Assembly (NCBI GenBank): GCA_025716815.1
Contig: JAIXMN010000041.1
Coordinates: forward strand, 1 to 64,000
Direction of reading: 5' to 3'
Length of the DNA stretch: 64,000 nt
Source of the DNA: Dichotomocladium elegans
Taxonomy: Eukaryota; Mucoromycota; Mucoromycetes; Mucorales; Lichtheimiaceae
Shown here: in pieces, positions 1 to 11,037 of the stretch
Numbering within the stretch: the stretch's first letter is position 1
Layout of the letters: every line of letters begins with the position of its first letter
Notes under the pieces: model-generated
Seen by the model: the letters and a program-made list of their open reading frames with translations, nothing else
What the model was told of the DNA's origin: nothing
Databases searched by the model: none
Made by a program: the position numbers and the translations under genes

Positions 1-249
1 TTTCTGGAAAACTTTTATAACTTGTCATTCATTTTTAGTAACTGAATCTACTATTTTCAGCAATTATTGACCATTTTTTTCTTATGCCAATTTACAATAT
101 TTTAGCTGCATAACTATAGCAATAAATACAGCAATCTTTATGTGAAAGTTGTCCCTACTATATTACGGTGATACAAAGCCTGTGAAACCTCAAAATCAAG
201 GTGAATGACTGCCTCATCTAATATATGTTTTTAAAGGCTCCCAAATCGT

Positions 250-400
250 TCAGTGTGTGGAAGTGGTTAGGGTGTTAGGTAGGGAATGGAAAGGTTCTGG
301 GTTCAACCCCCTGCTTTTTGCAATTTATACTTTACATGTATTTTTTAATTCCTGGGCCTCGGGTTCAGAATGGAAAGGTCCTGGGTTCAATCCCCAGCCC
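250..400 (+). repeat. tRNA-derived SINE-like fragment with two B-box motifs
   Basis: Positions 256-312 look like a tRNA-type RNA polymerase III promoter: an A-box-like stretch around 258-272 (TGGAAGTGGTTAGGG) and a B-box match GTTCAACCC at 301-309. The block GGAATGGAAAGG plus B box recurs at 369-393 with GTTCAATCC at 385-393. I see no foldable complete tRNA, so a dimeric or rearranged tRNA-derived SINE is more likely than a functional tRNA gene. T-rich tracts follow at 415-426. Confidence 0.35.
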
Positions 401-503
401 CTGCAGCTTGCACTTTTTTATTTTTCTAGAAAGTCTTGATGAAATGTACTGTATGATCTCAGATTTGATTACTAATCGAATAAAAATATTACCCAATAGG
501 AAA

Positions 504-534
504 TAATCATATGATAATCATATGATAATCACAT
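504..534. repeat. Short tandem repeat, ATCATATGATA-like
   Basis: Three imperfect direct copies of an ATCATATGATA-like unit, each nearly palindromic. AT-rich low-complexity sequence with no further feature around it. Confidence 0.6.
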
Positions 535-1290
535 GCTTATCTTGTGATAATGTGTAGAACCTAGAAAAATGTATAAAATGCCATAGTTTTCCTGCTTCAC
601 ATATATCCCCCATTCTACTTGTATGTCTACTTCTACCACACTTACTATCGAAAGCTCCCTTATCTTCAAGGATATAGCACCTATTCTTTTAGGCTGTGTT
701 CAGGCATCAAAGTAAGTTATTAGAAGCAGTAATAGTTTATTATAGCTAAAGCATCTAAACTAGATGGCTACTTGATATTGCGGCCTTATATCCTGAGAAG
801 TTCCACCCAGAGGGGTCCAAAATAGCTATAGTCTCACCTACTGGGAAAGCACCACCCTTACAGAGGTTCTCTCTATAGCACTAGACATTGACAATAGGAA
901 GTCGATATAACTATCTAACTGTTCAGCTCATATAGTAGTAGTAGGTAAGCAGTTGTAGCAGATCAGGAACTCAATGAAAGTGAGTATAGTGAGGAGGAAA
1001 TCCTTCCTGTTAGCAAAAGAGTGTGAAACAGTAAATAAAAGAGCTATACTAGAAAGGGAGAAGAAGCTGAAATCTAAAGACAAAGTGAAGTATATATGTG
1101 TCGGGGTTTAAAATATTGTTACACGATGCGCGTTATTTAGAGCTATCAGAATATATAATTTTTATGTTTGTAGCATGATTGGTGCACCATCTAGGTCAGA
1201 TTGAAAGTGTGGCGTGCTATACTCCCATTCAGCCAGCAGAACGGCCCATTGCGAACATTTGCTACCTCTTATACCAAATTCCTCTCCAGA
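535..1290. other. Intergenic, no recognisable feature
   Basis: AT-rich sequence with stop codons in all frames. I see no domain, intron-bearing gene or repeat end here. Confidence 0.5.
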
Positions 1291-1357
1291 CCTGCGAAGA
1301 AAAAAAATCGGCTGCGAACAACTAAACTCTGTGGCAGACTTCTTCTGAAAAATCCTG
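1291..1357 (-). repeat. Solo right-end remnant of a CAGGATTTTC transposon
   Basis: The stretch ends in GAAAAATCCTG followed by TA at 1358-1359. The preceding bases (GAACAACTAAA..TGTGGCA..CTTCTTCTG) match the right end of the MITE at 31,712-32,076 and are similar to the end of element A. No matching left end is visible upstream, so this is probably a leftover end of an older related element. Confidence 0.45.
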
Positions 1358-1359
1358 TA

Positions 1360-1789
1360 ACACTGTGTTATTCTTCAGCCTGAAAATGAGTTCTGTAAGA
1401 ATCCACTGGTGGATTCCTCAAAACTAGTCCATAAACGGACAGGCTGGTTTTTCCCATTGAACATGACCCCCCAAGTTTTATTCTGTCCATATATGGTTGT
1501 TTTGGTTATTTATAAAATCTGTGCCATATTCCCGACCTTCCATGATGGGATTATAGTTCAAAAAAACTATCCATTTTTTCTTTTACGATGGTATCACAAT
1601 GGAACTGAATGGAAGGTTTTTTTCAATAAAGGAGTAGACGTAGTTTCGTTTTGGATCATAGGATTATGGGATAGTATATTGTATTTTTTATTATTTTGAC
1701 TGGCAAAAGCAATAGCGACATTTTACATGGAGCATGGCATTGAAGTAAGAAGATAATGTGGAAAGGCTATTTAGGCCGCGCTCTACTAT
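1360..1789. other. Left flank of element A, no supported gene
   Basis: A 96-codon open frame lies at 1409-1699 but shows no recognisable motif, has AT-biased composition and contains homopolymer runs. I do not support it as a gene. Confidence 0.4.
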
Positions 1790-1791
1790 TA

Positions 1792-2868
1792 CAGGATTTT
1801 CAAGAAGAAGTTTGCGACAAGGATTAGTTGTTCGTTGCCGTATTTTTTAGTTCGTTATTGCTGAGAAAAGTTTGGGCATAGAAACTTTGGTTGTTGGTGA
1901 ATTGCGGCCCTGAATTTGGCCGGCAGCGGCTATTGAATTCGCAAAAAATCGTCGAGGTTTTTCGTTTTTTTCGTCTATCCAATTCGTCTCCCACAGCCCA
2001 GTTGTTCGGCAGCATTTCGAAGGTCGATGCCACATACAAAGATGTTGGATCCTGCAGTATTATTTTATCGTCAAGAGGATTCTTTTTTTTGGATTTGGTT
2101 GGCAAGGACATTCGCGCAAACAATGCAAGTTCTCGGTTTTAGTAATCCCATTTGGTTACTGCCAAGTCGCATTTGGAACGCACTTTTATTTTGTTCGCAT
2201 GGCATCTCTATATATTTCGCAATCTCTCTTGCCGCACTTAACTCGAACATTTGTGCGATTAAAAGAAAAAGCGGCGAACAGTGGGAGACTGGCAGCTGCT
2301 GAAAGGTACCAAACTCGGCATGCTGTATTCTTTTCTTGTCATCCGTCGCCATTTCTGTGCAGCAAAGCTGGCAATTGGCCATTGGCTAGTTCGCCACAAT
2401 GTAAGAATAAGATGGGTGAATGGCGTGAACGTGGAGGTAAAAAGGAGACAGTGATTGTCTGGAAAATAAAAGAAAGCCTTTAAAGCTTAAAAACAAAACG
2501 GGAGAGAATGGTACAGTAGGAGAATAAAAATGGGCGCGACGCGGTTAATTGAAATATCGATGCGCTTCCCACCCTTTTTCTGGTAGTGCGCCCTCGCATT
2601 ATACTTTTGAACATGTGCAAAACGAACCATCCTGCTCTTAATTAAACACAAGCTATTGTGAGGAAAAAGAGAAATGGCAACAACTTCTCCGAGATTCTGC
2701 TTTCTCACGAAAACCATGCTGCTACTCTATTTGCCGCTTCTTTCGACACATGTGTGCACCCTTGTCTTTTGCAAACGTAAGCCTTGACATCGACAGGACC
2801 TTGCTGGTCTTCAACAAAGTCAAGCTGCGGTTAATGTCTAGATCTAATGTAAGAATAGCATTCGCTGG
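1792..2868 (+). repeat. Element A left TIR
   Basis: Inverted copy of 4362-5439; homology stops just after GCATTCGCTGG near 2868. Confidence 0.85.
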
Positions 2869-3799
2869 TCAAGGTGCTGATTGCAATAATGTCGAGCAAA
2901 GTAACTTACTAGTTATTATAAAGAAATACTCAATGCCATACCGTGCTACTATGAACGCGTTTCCGCCTTTTTAAATGTCTCTGAATATGGCACATATCAC
3001 GAATATACGGAAAATCGCGTGATTTCGAAGCACAATGTGACATTGATCATGGAGATCCCTGAAAAGAGACGGTGAATGCTTATGCTTTAAACGTCTCTCG
3101 CATTCCGCTTAAACATATGCTTCTTTTATACCCCGTTCAACATCGAAATAGCAGCAGGAATCAATGAAATCATTCATATACTTGGTCGATTCGATCATGG
3201 ACGTATGAAAGGTAATACCCTTGATGCGTCAAGGCGCAATCTATGTCAATGAGGGAAAAAAGATTAAGGGAGAAACCCTATTCAAAAAATTAGCTAATTA
3301 ATCGTCGGCATAGGTCTTGGCAGAACTTCCTGTGTTGGCCGACAGAAGAAATGATAGTAAAAGGGTAGCCTATCCAGCTATACAGCATTTGCAATATGTG
3401 GGGTAAATGGATAAGCTGGTGAAATTTGCGGACATTGAGGATGGATAGCTTTATCTGTACATATCGCTCTACTTGGTACTTAGCTATACTGAGTAACGAA
3501 GTTAAAAGTACTGGAAAGAAGTGATATTTTTGAGAATGCGATAGTTGAAGATCAGTTTGTGCATTCTGTGATCAAAAAGGATGGTTGGGGCGCTTGTGAT
3601 TTAGTAATAAGTGCATAACGGACGCCTGTTAGAGCATGTCATCTGACAGGGTGATTAAGCAGAACTGCTAAGCCTATTCACCGTTCGTGGTGGTGTTGTG
3701 TTACAAAAGCTAGAACGAATACTTACTCATAATAAATGTGAATTTCTTTAACGCCTTTTTCCCCTCCAAAGTTTTCCTTATACTCTTGTTCACCATAAA
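2869..3799. other. Element A interior, non-coding
   Basis: No supported coding region. The stretch lies upstream of the truncated gene and probably holds its promoter region. Confidence 0.5.
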
Positions 3800-4361
3800 A
3801 TGGCTTCCTCAAAATCCAACAAAATCTCAGCACGCACTGTTGCCAAGGTCACGAAACACCATTATCGACCAGTAATCCCTTCGCAGACACGCTTGCAACT
3901 TGCGCATAGGTGTTCCCCAGTCGTTACGCGACGTTTGACCAGATCTATGGCATCACTAGATCTTCGTGGAGATGGTATGAGTAAGACTGGTCGTCCATTT
4001 CGAGAAAAGGGCAATGATCCATATCAGAAACTCTACAAATACAGCCTCATTAAAAGACAGACATAGCTGATACCCAGGCCAGTCCTATGAGTGAGGACGA
4101 TGACGATGACGATGGCGATGACGTGAACGACGATGATGAAGGCGGTGAAGAGATCGATCTCGAAGGAGGAATGTTGGATAGGATGAATGATTTGGCGTTC
4201 ACCAAATACCGCTTCCAGGTCGACGAAACGGAAAGCGATTGCAGTACTGGCAGTGAAAGTGATAGTGATGAGGCCAATACCAACTACGACGCTCGTAGAG
4301 ACAGTACTGTGATAGAAATCTCCCAATCAGCTCGACAAATGTCAACCTTGCGGTCGCTGTT
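3800..4361 (+). pseudogene. Truncated 5' part of a D-type transposase-like gene
   Basis: Exon 1 runs from ATG 3800 to 3974, followed by a GTATGAG donor. A candidate acceptor (ACATAG) ends at 4066, and exon 2 continues in frame at 4067. The second exon starts with a run of Asp/Glu (SEDDDDDDGDD), followed by a YRF..DE.ESD segment and SLLPA. The same series appears in the element D protein (29,578 downward: YRFAADESESD, SLLPAIRA). The frame then enters the right TIR near 4362, so the helix-turn-helix and catalytic regions are absent. By analogy with element D this encoded the acidic N-terminus of a transposase-related protein. The intron placement is my inference; the truncation is plain from the sequence. 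Confidence 0.6.
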
Positions 4362-5439
4362 GCCAGCGAATGCTATTCTTACATTAGATCTAGACATTAA
4401 CTGCAGCTTGACTTTGTTGAAGACCAGCAAGGTCCTGTCGATGTCAAGGCTTACGTTTGCAAAAGACAAGGGTGCACACATGTGTCGAAAGAAGCGGCAA
4501 ATAGAGTAGCAGCATGGTTTTCGTGAGAAAGCAGAATCTCGGAGAAGTTGTTGCCATTTCTCTTTTTCCTCACAATAGCTTGTGTTTAATTAAGAGCAGG
4601 ATGGTTCATTTTGCACATGTTCAAAAGTATAATGCGAGGGCGCACTACCAGAAAAAGGGTGGGAAGCGCATCGATATTTCAATTAACCGCGTCACGCCCA
4701 TTTTTATTCTCCTACTGTACCATTCTCTCCCGTTTTGTTTTTAAGCTTTAAAGGCTTTCTTTTATTTTCCAGACAATCACTGTCTCCTTTTTACCTCCAC
4801 GTTCACGCCATTCACCCATCTTATTCTTACATTGTGGCGAACTAGCCAATGGCCAATTGCCAGCTTTGCTGCACAGAAATGGCGACGGATGACAAGAAAA
4901 GAATACAGCATGCCGAGTTTGGTACCTTTCAGCAGCTGCCAGTCTCCCACTGTTCGCCGCTTTTTCTTTTAATCGCGTAAATGTTCGAGTTAAGTGCGGC
5001 AAGAGAGATTGCGAAATATATAGAGATGCCATGCGAACAAAATAAAAGTGCGTTCCAAATGCGACTTGGCAGTAACCAAATGGGATTACTAAAACCGAGA
5101 ACTTGCATTGGTTGCGCGAATGTCCTTGCCAACCAAATCCAAAAAAAAGAATCCTCTTGACGATAAAATAATACTGCAGGATCCAACATCTTTGTATGTG
5201 GCATCGACCTTCGAATTGCTGCCGAACAACTGGGCTGTGGGAGATGAATTGGATAGACGAAAAAAACGAAAAACCTCGACGATTTTTTGCGAATTCAATA
5301 GCCACTGCCGGCCAAATTCAGGGCCGCAATTCACCAACAACCAAAGTTTCTATGCCCAAACTTTTCTCAGCAATAACGAACTAAAAAATACGGCAACGAA
5401 CAACTAATCCTTGTCGCAAACTTCTTCTTGAAAATCCTG
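4362..5439 (-). repeat. Element A right TIR
   Basis: Inverted copy of the left arm with several substitutions and small differences. It ends AAAATCCTG at 5439, followed by TA. Confidence 0.85.
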
Positions 5440-5479
5440 TACCGGCCACTCACTACATCACACGTCAATCCCATACATA

Positions 5480-5504
5480 CAGTGACTAAATAAAGTGCAC
5501 AAGT
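5480..5504 (+). repeat. Tc1-like left terminal inverted repeat
   Basis: Perfect 25-bp inverse of 25,790-25,814. Confidence 0.9.
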
Positions 5505-5807
5505 GAAGCCAATTTTTTTCTTTTCTAATCTGTATAGTCAGAACAGTTGAATCCTAAGACTTGAAACTATGTGCGAATGTAGTTTAGATGATCAGCTTTC
5601 TATAGCAATTTTAAACTCCGTTGTAGCTCTTCCGTAGCTGACGATATAGTGTAGAATAAAAAGGTTTTCACTTGTGCACTTTTTCACACTTGATTTAAAA
5701 TTGGTTGGTGGCTTGGGTTGGACTGTCAAAAATTAATCTTTCACCTATGGGCATGCCCCGAAATACCAATAAAGTTCCCCCTTTTCCGATCTCACCATCG
5801 CATCTGG
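5505..5807. other. Tc1-like element 5' non-coding arm
   Basis: Leader of the Tc1-like element before the B insertion point. The motif CACTTGTGCACTTT recurs near 5670, echoing the terminus. No gene. Confidence 0.55.
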
Positions 5808-5809
5808 TA

Positions 5810-7754
5810 CAGGATTTTCGGTTGGCTACCGGCCAAAGGTAGGAAAGAAATAATAGGGTGGAGTATTTTATCGAGAAGAGCAAGAAAAGAATAATTGAAG
5901 CAATAATATTTCAAGAAGCGGAAGGGAAGAATTCCGGAAAGAACTACCTCTATGTCTATAGTATGAAAAAGGATTATGGTTGGAGAAAGGAATTGCCGGT
6001 TGAAGTATGCGTTTCGCCTTGGGAAAGCACCTTGTGTCTATAGTCCGATTTGTATTCCCTGTTTTCATTTTTGTGGTGGAAAGTTGACGAAAGGAATAGT
6101 CCAAGTGAAGATAATTTTCGCGGCACCAATGATTCAGACCAATGGGTGGCATTTTTCGTAGCACAGACGTCGTAGTCTATAGGAAAATATATTAGCGTCA
6201 ACAACGGTATTTTCGCGGGTAGGATTAAATTCGCATGCTGCTACCTTTATTCGTAGGGTGCACGATATTCATCAGAAGAGAGCCTTTATGCACGCAAACG
6301 CTTGACAGTTTTACTATAAAAGGACATATGAGGAAGACACTTCTTGAAAGAGACAAACAGCCGCATACCTTTTGTACGCTTTGAAAATAAAGAGCACAGG
6401 GCGCTTTTTTGCGAAAATTTTTTTTTGGCATCTCTTCCACTCCTATTTTTTATTTTGTTTTTTTTTCGCAATGCCTGAACACGAATCTTCCGCCTTGGAC
6501 GGTCTCCGCTCGACATTTAAAGATTGACATCTGAAAGCCCCCAAACAAACTCAGAAGTGTTCAGCTTATATCTTCTGATGCGTAGTGTGGTGAAGAATGT
6601 CGCGTAAACAGCAGCTCTCTACGATTTTCTCACTTTTCTCGCAAATCCGCGGTTGTTAATCGTCGCAGAAGTACAGCACTGTTTTATCACCCTGCTCAGA
6701 AAGATCACTAAGCAGATGTCGAGATCTGTTGTTCTGCCCTTCGGCAGCACACGCACAGGTAAAAGATTAGAACTCTCGCTTGCAATACAGACGAATGGCG
6801 GTAAGAAGTTACGACGAGATCGCGCGAAAAGAATAAAATCAAGATAGATTGAAAAAATGGACTGCTTCCTTGCATGACGAACGGGTGGTTTGCTCTGAGC
6901 AGGTCATGGCAAATATAAAGCGCTTGTTATTCTAGGGTGTTGAGGAGCAGTAAGTGCACGGATCAACAGAGGTCACATCAATATAGATGCGGTTTTTTGA
7001 ATTGTGAGGAAATCGGGTTTTGGATTTTACTCCAGAGGATCATTCTGTGATGGTCAGTAATTATTGGTATCCATCCAGCACTTACCTCGCATGTGCATCT
7101 TTCTCGGCCCCAACAAGCTAAGAGTATGACTAGGGCAGTAAGTCGAAATAGTGCTGAGCGTCGCTTTACCTTCCTGGATATGTTTTGCCGGCTATGAGCG
7201 CAAACCAGCTGCCTTTGTCCACATAGCGAGTGTGCTTATGCGGTCTTGAGGTGTCGCAGATCACGGCTAGGCATCATAGACACCTCCATAGAGAACAATA
7301 GAAAGCGAAACAGTATTCGTTTTTTGAGGATCATCTGTAACGTACTCCCCGCTAATGGAGACAACAAAAAATAAATGCGTCCCTGCTCTCCATGGAAGTC
7401 TTCGTCGTTCTCTTATCCACCAATCTTAAACCACACACTAACATTTAACCATAATAACATTAATGCCAGTCATCCCACCCCAAACACTCGTTTACATCCA
7501 CACTGCTTCGAACGGAAAAAGTCGGTTGCTACTGTTGCCTGATCAGCTGTGTGAAGCTACATTTAAGGGTCAAGATCGCGTAAAATATCGTCTGTCAAAG
7601 AGTAGACTACACTATCCAGGAGTGGTATCAGTTCAGTCCGTTTGTGCGCGCAGGACTATTAGTAAGTATGGTTTCGGGTCATGGCATCAGGCTGCCAACC
7701 AGTGAGCCCCAGGCGTCTTGCTAGAGCAAGCATAGTTAAATGCATTTCAAGTAG
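5810..7754 (+). repeat. Element B left TIR
   Basis: Matches the inverse of 13,132-15,076. The arm contains no supported gene; its open frames are mirrored in the other arm. The homology ends just after GCATTTCAAGTA. Confidence 0.9.
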
Positions 7755-7856
7755 TTAGTCCTGCTGGATAACTCGAAAGGGAAGAAAAATAAGGTTTGAA
7801 TGCACAAAGCTGCGTTTAAGATTCTAAGCTCTTTCTATCTTATTCTTATTTTTACT

Positions 7857-9389
7857 ATGACTGATACCAACGCCACAAGTGCTCGAGTTCCGGCCCGTCG
7901 GTCAGCCAGGATTTCGAAGCGAAAACATAGGGCTAGCACGGTAAACCAAGCGACTACTCTGGTTCGAGTTCCTAACTTGGTTGATGCAATAAGAGATCTT
8001 CAGTTGGGTCAGTAGATAAAGCGGCTTATAGCTTTAGATCGGGGCACCTCTATGCTTATGCCATCTACATTAACACTACAATTAGGTAATGAGGAACCAG
8101 AAGAATCGCTAGGAGGCGTCATGGTCGAATATTGCAGCGATCTGGACGAGCAGGAAGATGAGGATATGGCGGATTGTGAGGAAGTCGATGCAATGGACAC
8201 TGACGACGTACAGGACATTCCGCCGCGATCACTCATGGCTGCAATTCGTCTACGCATGCAAGAGCTTGGTAGTCCTTCACCTACGCCAAGCCGTGCCATT
8301 TCGCGACGTGACAGTGTCGCTAATTCTTCCTCCAATGACACAGAAAAGAAAGTTCGGCGGCGCTGCACAGTTTCAGAGAAGTTGCTTGTTGCCAATGCAG
8401 TTCACGACAAACGCCTTTCTCACGCTGCTGTAGCCAAGCTTTTTGGCATTGGACGATCCACTGTCGGCGACATTTTGAAACAATACGCTCGCGGAGACCT
8501 CAGCGATGACGCCGAATCGAAAAGAGTCGCAGCAAGATCGGGAGGTGAATGGAAGATCACTGATGAAGGGAGTACCTACATCATTGAATTCCTTGCCAAG
8601 TACAACTCTGCTACCCTCCGGCAGATCCAGACCGCATATCTTGACAGATTCGATGTCCAACTCGGTCTATCGACCATCTATGACCATTTGAGAAGACAAT
8701 GCAAATTGTCTCTCAAGCGAGCTGTATTTTATCCCGAGAAACGAAACGCTGATGAGACTAAAGACAAGCGACAAGCGTATGTGAAGGAATGGATCTCGAG
8801 CGGCATCCTGGAATATGAGAGAAATTGCGTATTCATCGACGAGGCATCGTATAACCTGTCGATGGGACGCAATTATGCATGGTCTTTAGTTGGCCAGCCA
8901 GCTAGGGTTATGGTCAAGAAGATGAGGTACCAGTCTCGCACGCTCCTAGCTGCCATATCGCACGAAGGACTTGTAGGTGCATCAATCAAGGAAGGTAAAG
9001 GTGGTACCAAAAGTCCCGACTTCCTTGCATTCCTTGAAGAGGTGATGGATGATCTTGACGGCAAAGAACGACGAGGGTGGTATCTTGTATGCGACAACGC
9101 GTCGATCCATAAGACAAAGATCATTCAGGAGGCAGTGGAGAAAAGGGGTTATCATATGGTGTACTTGCCGCCATACTCACCATTCCTCAATCCAATTGAG
9201 GAATTTTTCTCCAAGGTAAAAGCAGTGTTTCGACGAGTGGCAGTAGGCCTTGACCCGGAGAATGCACCGCTGCTACACGAGCGTCTGGCGCAAGCAATTG
9301 CTGAAGTCCGCCCGGAAGACTATGCTGGATGGGCTCGCCACGCAACCACGTTCTTTGAACCGTGCCTTGGACGTGAGGATATGCTGTAG
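7857..9389 (+). CDS. DDE transposase of element B (484 aa, spliced)
   Basis: Exon 1 is 7857-8007, a 78-nt GT-AG intron is 8008-8085, and exon 2 is 8086-9389; the junction restores ..LQLG|NEEPEE. Exon 1 encodes a basic segment (SARISKRKHR). Exon 2 starts acidic, then has a helix-turn-helix (AAVAKLFGIGRSTVGDILKQ) and a catalytic domain of the IS630/Tc1 type. The triad is intact: D302 in VFIDEAS, D387 in LVCDNASIHK and E422 in LNPIEEFF, giving DD34E. The start at 7857 is chosen because the same ATG and exon length (151 nt) occur in element C. It presumably binds the TIRs and cuts and inserts the element at TA. Compared with C, the GRP.KIT linker segment is altered here. The paralogue gene starts about 260 bp downstream on the same strand. 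Confidence 0.88.
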
Positions 9390-9649
9390 TTTTTCCCTTG
9401 CCTCTTATATATATATATATAAAGGTTATCTTCATACTTTGTTTACCCATTCTGCTTTGGTTTTGTAAATCGGAGTACTGTAGGGGAATAGTTACGGTTC
9501 CATACACCATCTGTTAGAACTATCAGTGTAACGTAAGCCTCAGACGACTGTATCACCGCTTTAAAAAGACAGCGATCGATGTTAGTAAAAGTTTGCTTCT
9601 CTTTAGACAGCATCATCCCTAGTACCATTTTCGAAAGCTACGAACTGCC
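9390..9649. other. Spacer between the two transposase genes of B
   Basis: Contains a short (TA)n run at 9406-9422 and presumably the terminator of the first gene and promoter of the second. No coding potential seen. Confidence 0.5.
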
Positions 9650-11037
9650 ATGTCTTCTTCCAACTCCACCCCGAATAACACCAGCAAGCATGCAGAGCCC
9701 AGTCTTGTTCGGCAGCTGTCCAGGTCTATGTCGGACATGACAATCGATGAACCTGACTTCAGCGGTATATTAGTGAAGCCCTGACATATTTGGCGTGTTT
9801 TGACTGTATATTTACAAGTAGACTTTGATATTGCTGAAAGCGACGTAGCGGACGTGTCGTCTAACCAGCAAGGTAACGAAAGGACCTTTACGAATCGGCA
9901 ATGCTGGCAACATATTGATATTATGAAGTAGAAGCAGAAGCAGAAGCGACAGCTGGACCGAGGACAACTAGTCGGAGAAAGGACAAGGGCAAGGCCCCCA
10001 GGGCTAAAGTTTATGAAAGGATGTCGTACGAGCGGCGGATGCATGCCCTTTCCGCCATGGTGGATACCTGCGCTTCGCCTTCCACCGTTGCCGCGCGTAT
10101 CGGTGTTAGTGTAAGCACTCTGAGGTCCATCCGCAAGCGGTATCATGAGGAGGGACGGATTGAGCCCCTTCGGAGAGGACGAGCAAGTGGTGCATTGCTG
10201 GGTCCTGATCAGGCAAAGATCATCATCAATGCCATGGATCAGAACTTTGCTTTGTCTATTCCCGAGGCCGAGAGCCTCCTAAAGGAAGCGCACGTCCGGA
10301 GCGGAGAGTTTGGAGATGCTCAGTATGCTAAGAGCTCTCTTGTTACCTTCCTACGCAAGAACTGCAAGCTGGCTATGCGCAGGTGCATTTCGTTCCCAGG
10401 CGAATCTGGACCTACCTCGGAACAGCCTGCTTCACTTGCGCTTGAGGACGTGCAACGCAGGATGGAGAGGGCCCACTTACTCCCGACCGCAAACTGCGTT
10501 TTCGTTGGTGAAGCAGCCTGGTACACCAACCCGAACAAGGTCTGGACCAAGAAGCAGCCCACCAAGGTGCATATGGAGAGCGATAATCTGGTGCCCAGCC
10601 AATCACTCTTCTTGGCAATTAACTCGTGCAGCATTGTGGAGATGACTGTCCGCGCCCCTGCTCTTCGGACGACCGAAGCGCACTTACTGGCTTTCACCAA
10701 GAAAGTCATTGACCATTTCGCCGATGTCCCCGGAGAAAACCCGAAACTGGTGTTCGATGCGATGCCAGAAAGCACGGCGAACAAGGTTACCGCTCTGGCA
10801 ATGGACTATGGCTTCATTGCCTTCTTCCTTCCGCCTCTTGCGACAGGCACGCTAAACCCAACCGAGGCGATTTTCGCCAAAATTCAGCAGTTATGCCCCC
10901 GGCATAAGGAGATTAATGAGAGAGATAGAGTCTCGTCTCGACTTCTGGCTACCGCGAGTAGCTTGCCAATCGAGACATTTTTAGATGCTATCTGTGAAAC
11001 TTTTGGCACCAATATTCCTAGCTCGCCTAGCCAGTAA
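9650..11037 (+). CDS. Catalytically altered transposase paralogue of element B (423 aa, spliced)
   Basis: Exons are 9650-9764, 9822-9872 and 9932-11,037; introns of 57 and 59 nt both start GT and end TAG. The N-terminus is Ser/Thr-rich (MSSSNSTPNNTSK, SMSDMTID), then acidic, then basic, then a helix-turn-helix (SPSTVAARIGVSVSTLRSIR). The C-terminal half follows the layout of the DDE transposase: VFVGEAAW, LVFDAMPES, LNPTEAIF. The first catalytic Asp is Gly (G248), while D331 and E367 remain. The protein should therefore not cut DNA in the usual way, yet it is conserved with element C, including exon lengths of 115 and 51 nt. Likely roles are DNA-binding partner, regulator or structural subunit of the active transposase; this is inference. 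Confidence 0.85.

Larger units (their letters stand above)
1792..5439. mobile_element. Element A: non-autonomous DNA transposon, about 1.07-kb TIRs
   Basis: The element starts CAGGATTTTCAAGAAGAAG at 1792 and ends with the inverse at 5439, flanked by TA on both sides (1790-1791, 5440-5441), as in Tc1/mariner-type integration. The left arm (1792 to about 2868) and right arm (about 4362-5439) are near-identical inverted copies with scattered substitutions. The 1.5-kb interior carries only the 5' part of a transposase-like gene (3800-4361) whose reading frame runs straight into the right TIR, so the catalytic region is deleted. Open frames inside each arm appear twice because the arms are copies; I do not regard them as genes. 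Confidence 0.9.

Noticed and set aside
1409..1699. Open frame of 96 codons
   Set aside because: AT-biased, poly-T containing, no motif; probably chance.
4748..5305. A 185-codon open frame inside the right TIR of element A, and similar frames in all TIR arms
   Set aside because: They occur in pairs only because the arms are inverted copies, lack motifs, and the counterparts in the other arm are broken or of different length.
9406..9422. TATATATATA run as a possible promoter TATA box
   Set aside because: A simple dinucleotide run just after the transposase stop; position and sequence do not distinguish promoter from low complexity.
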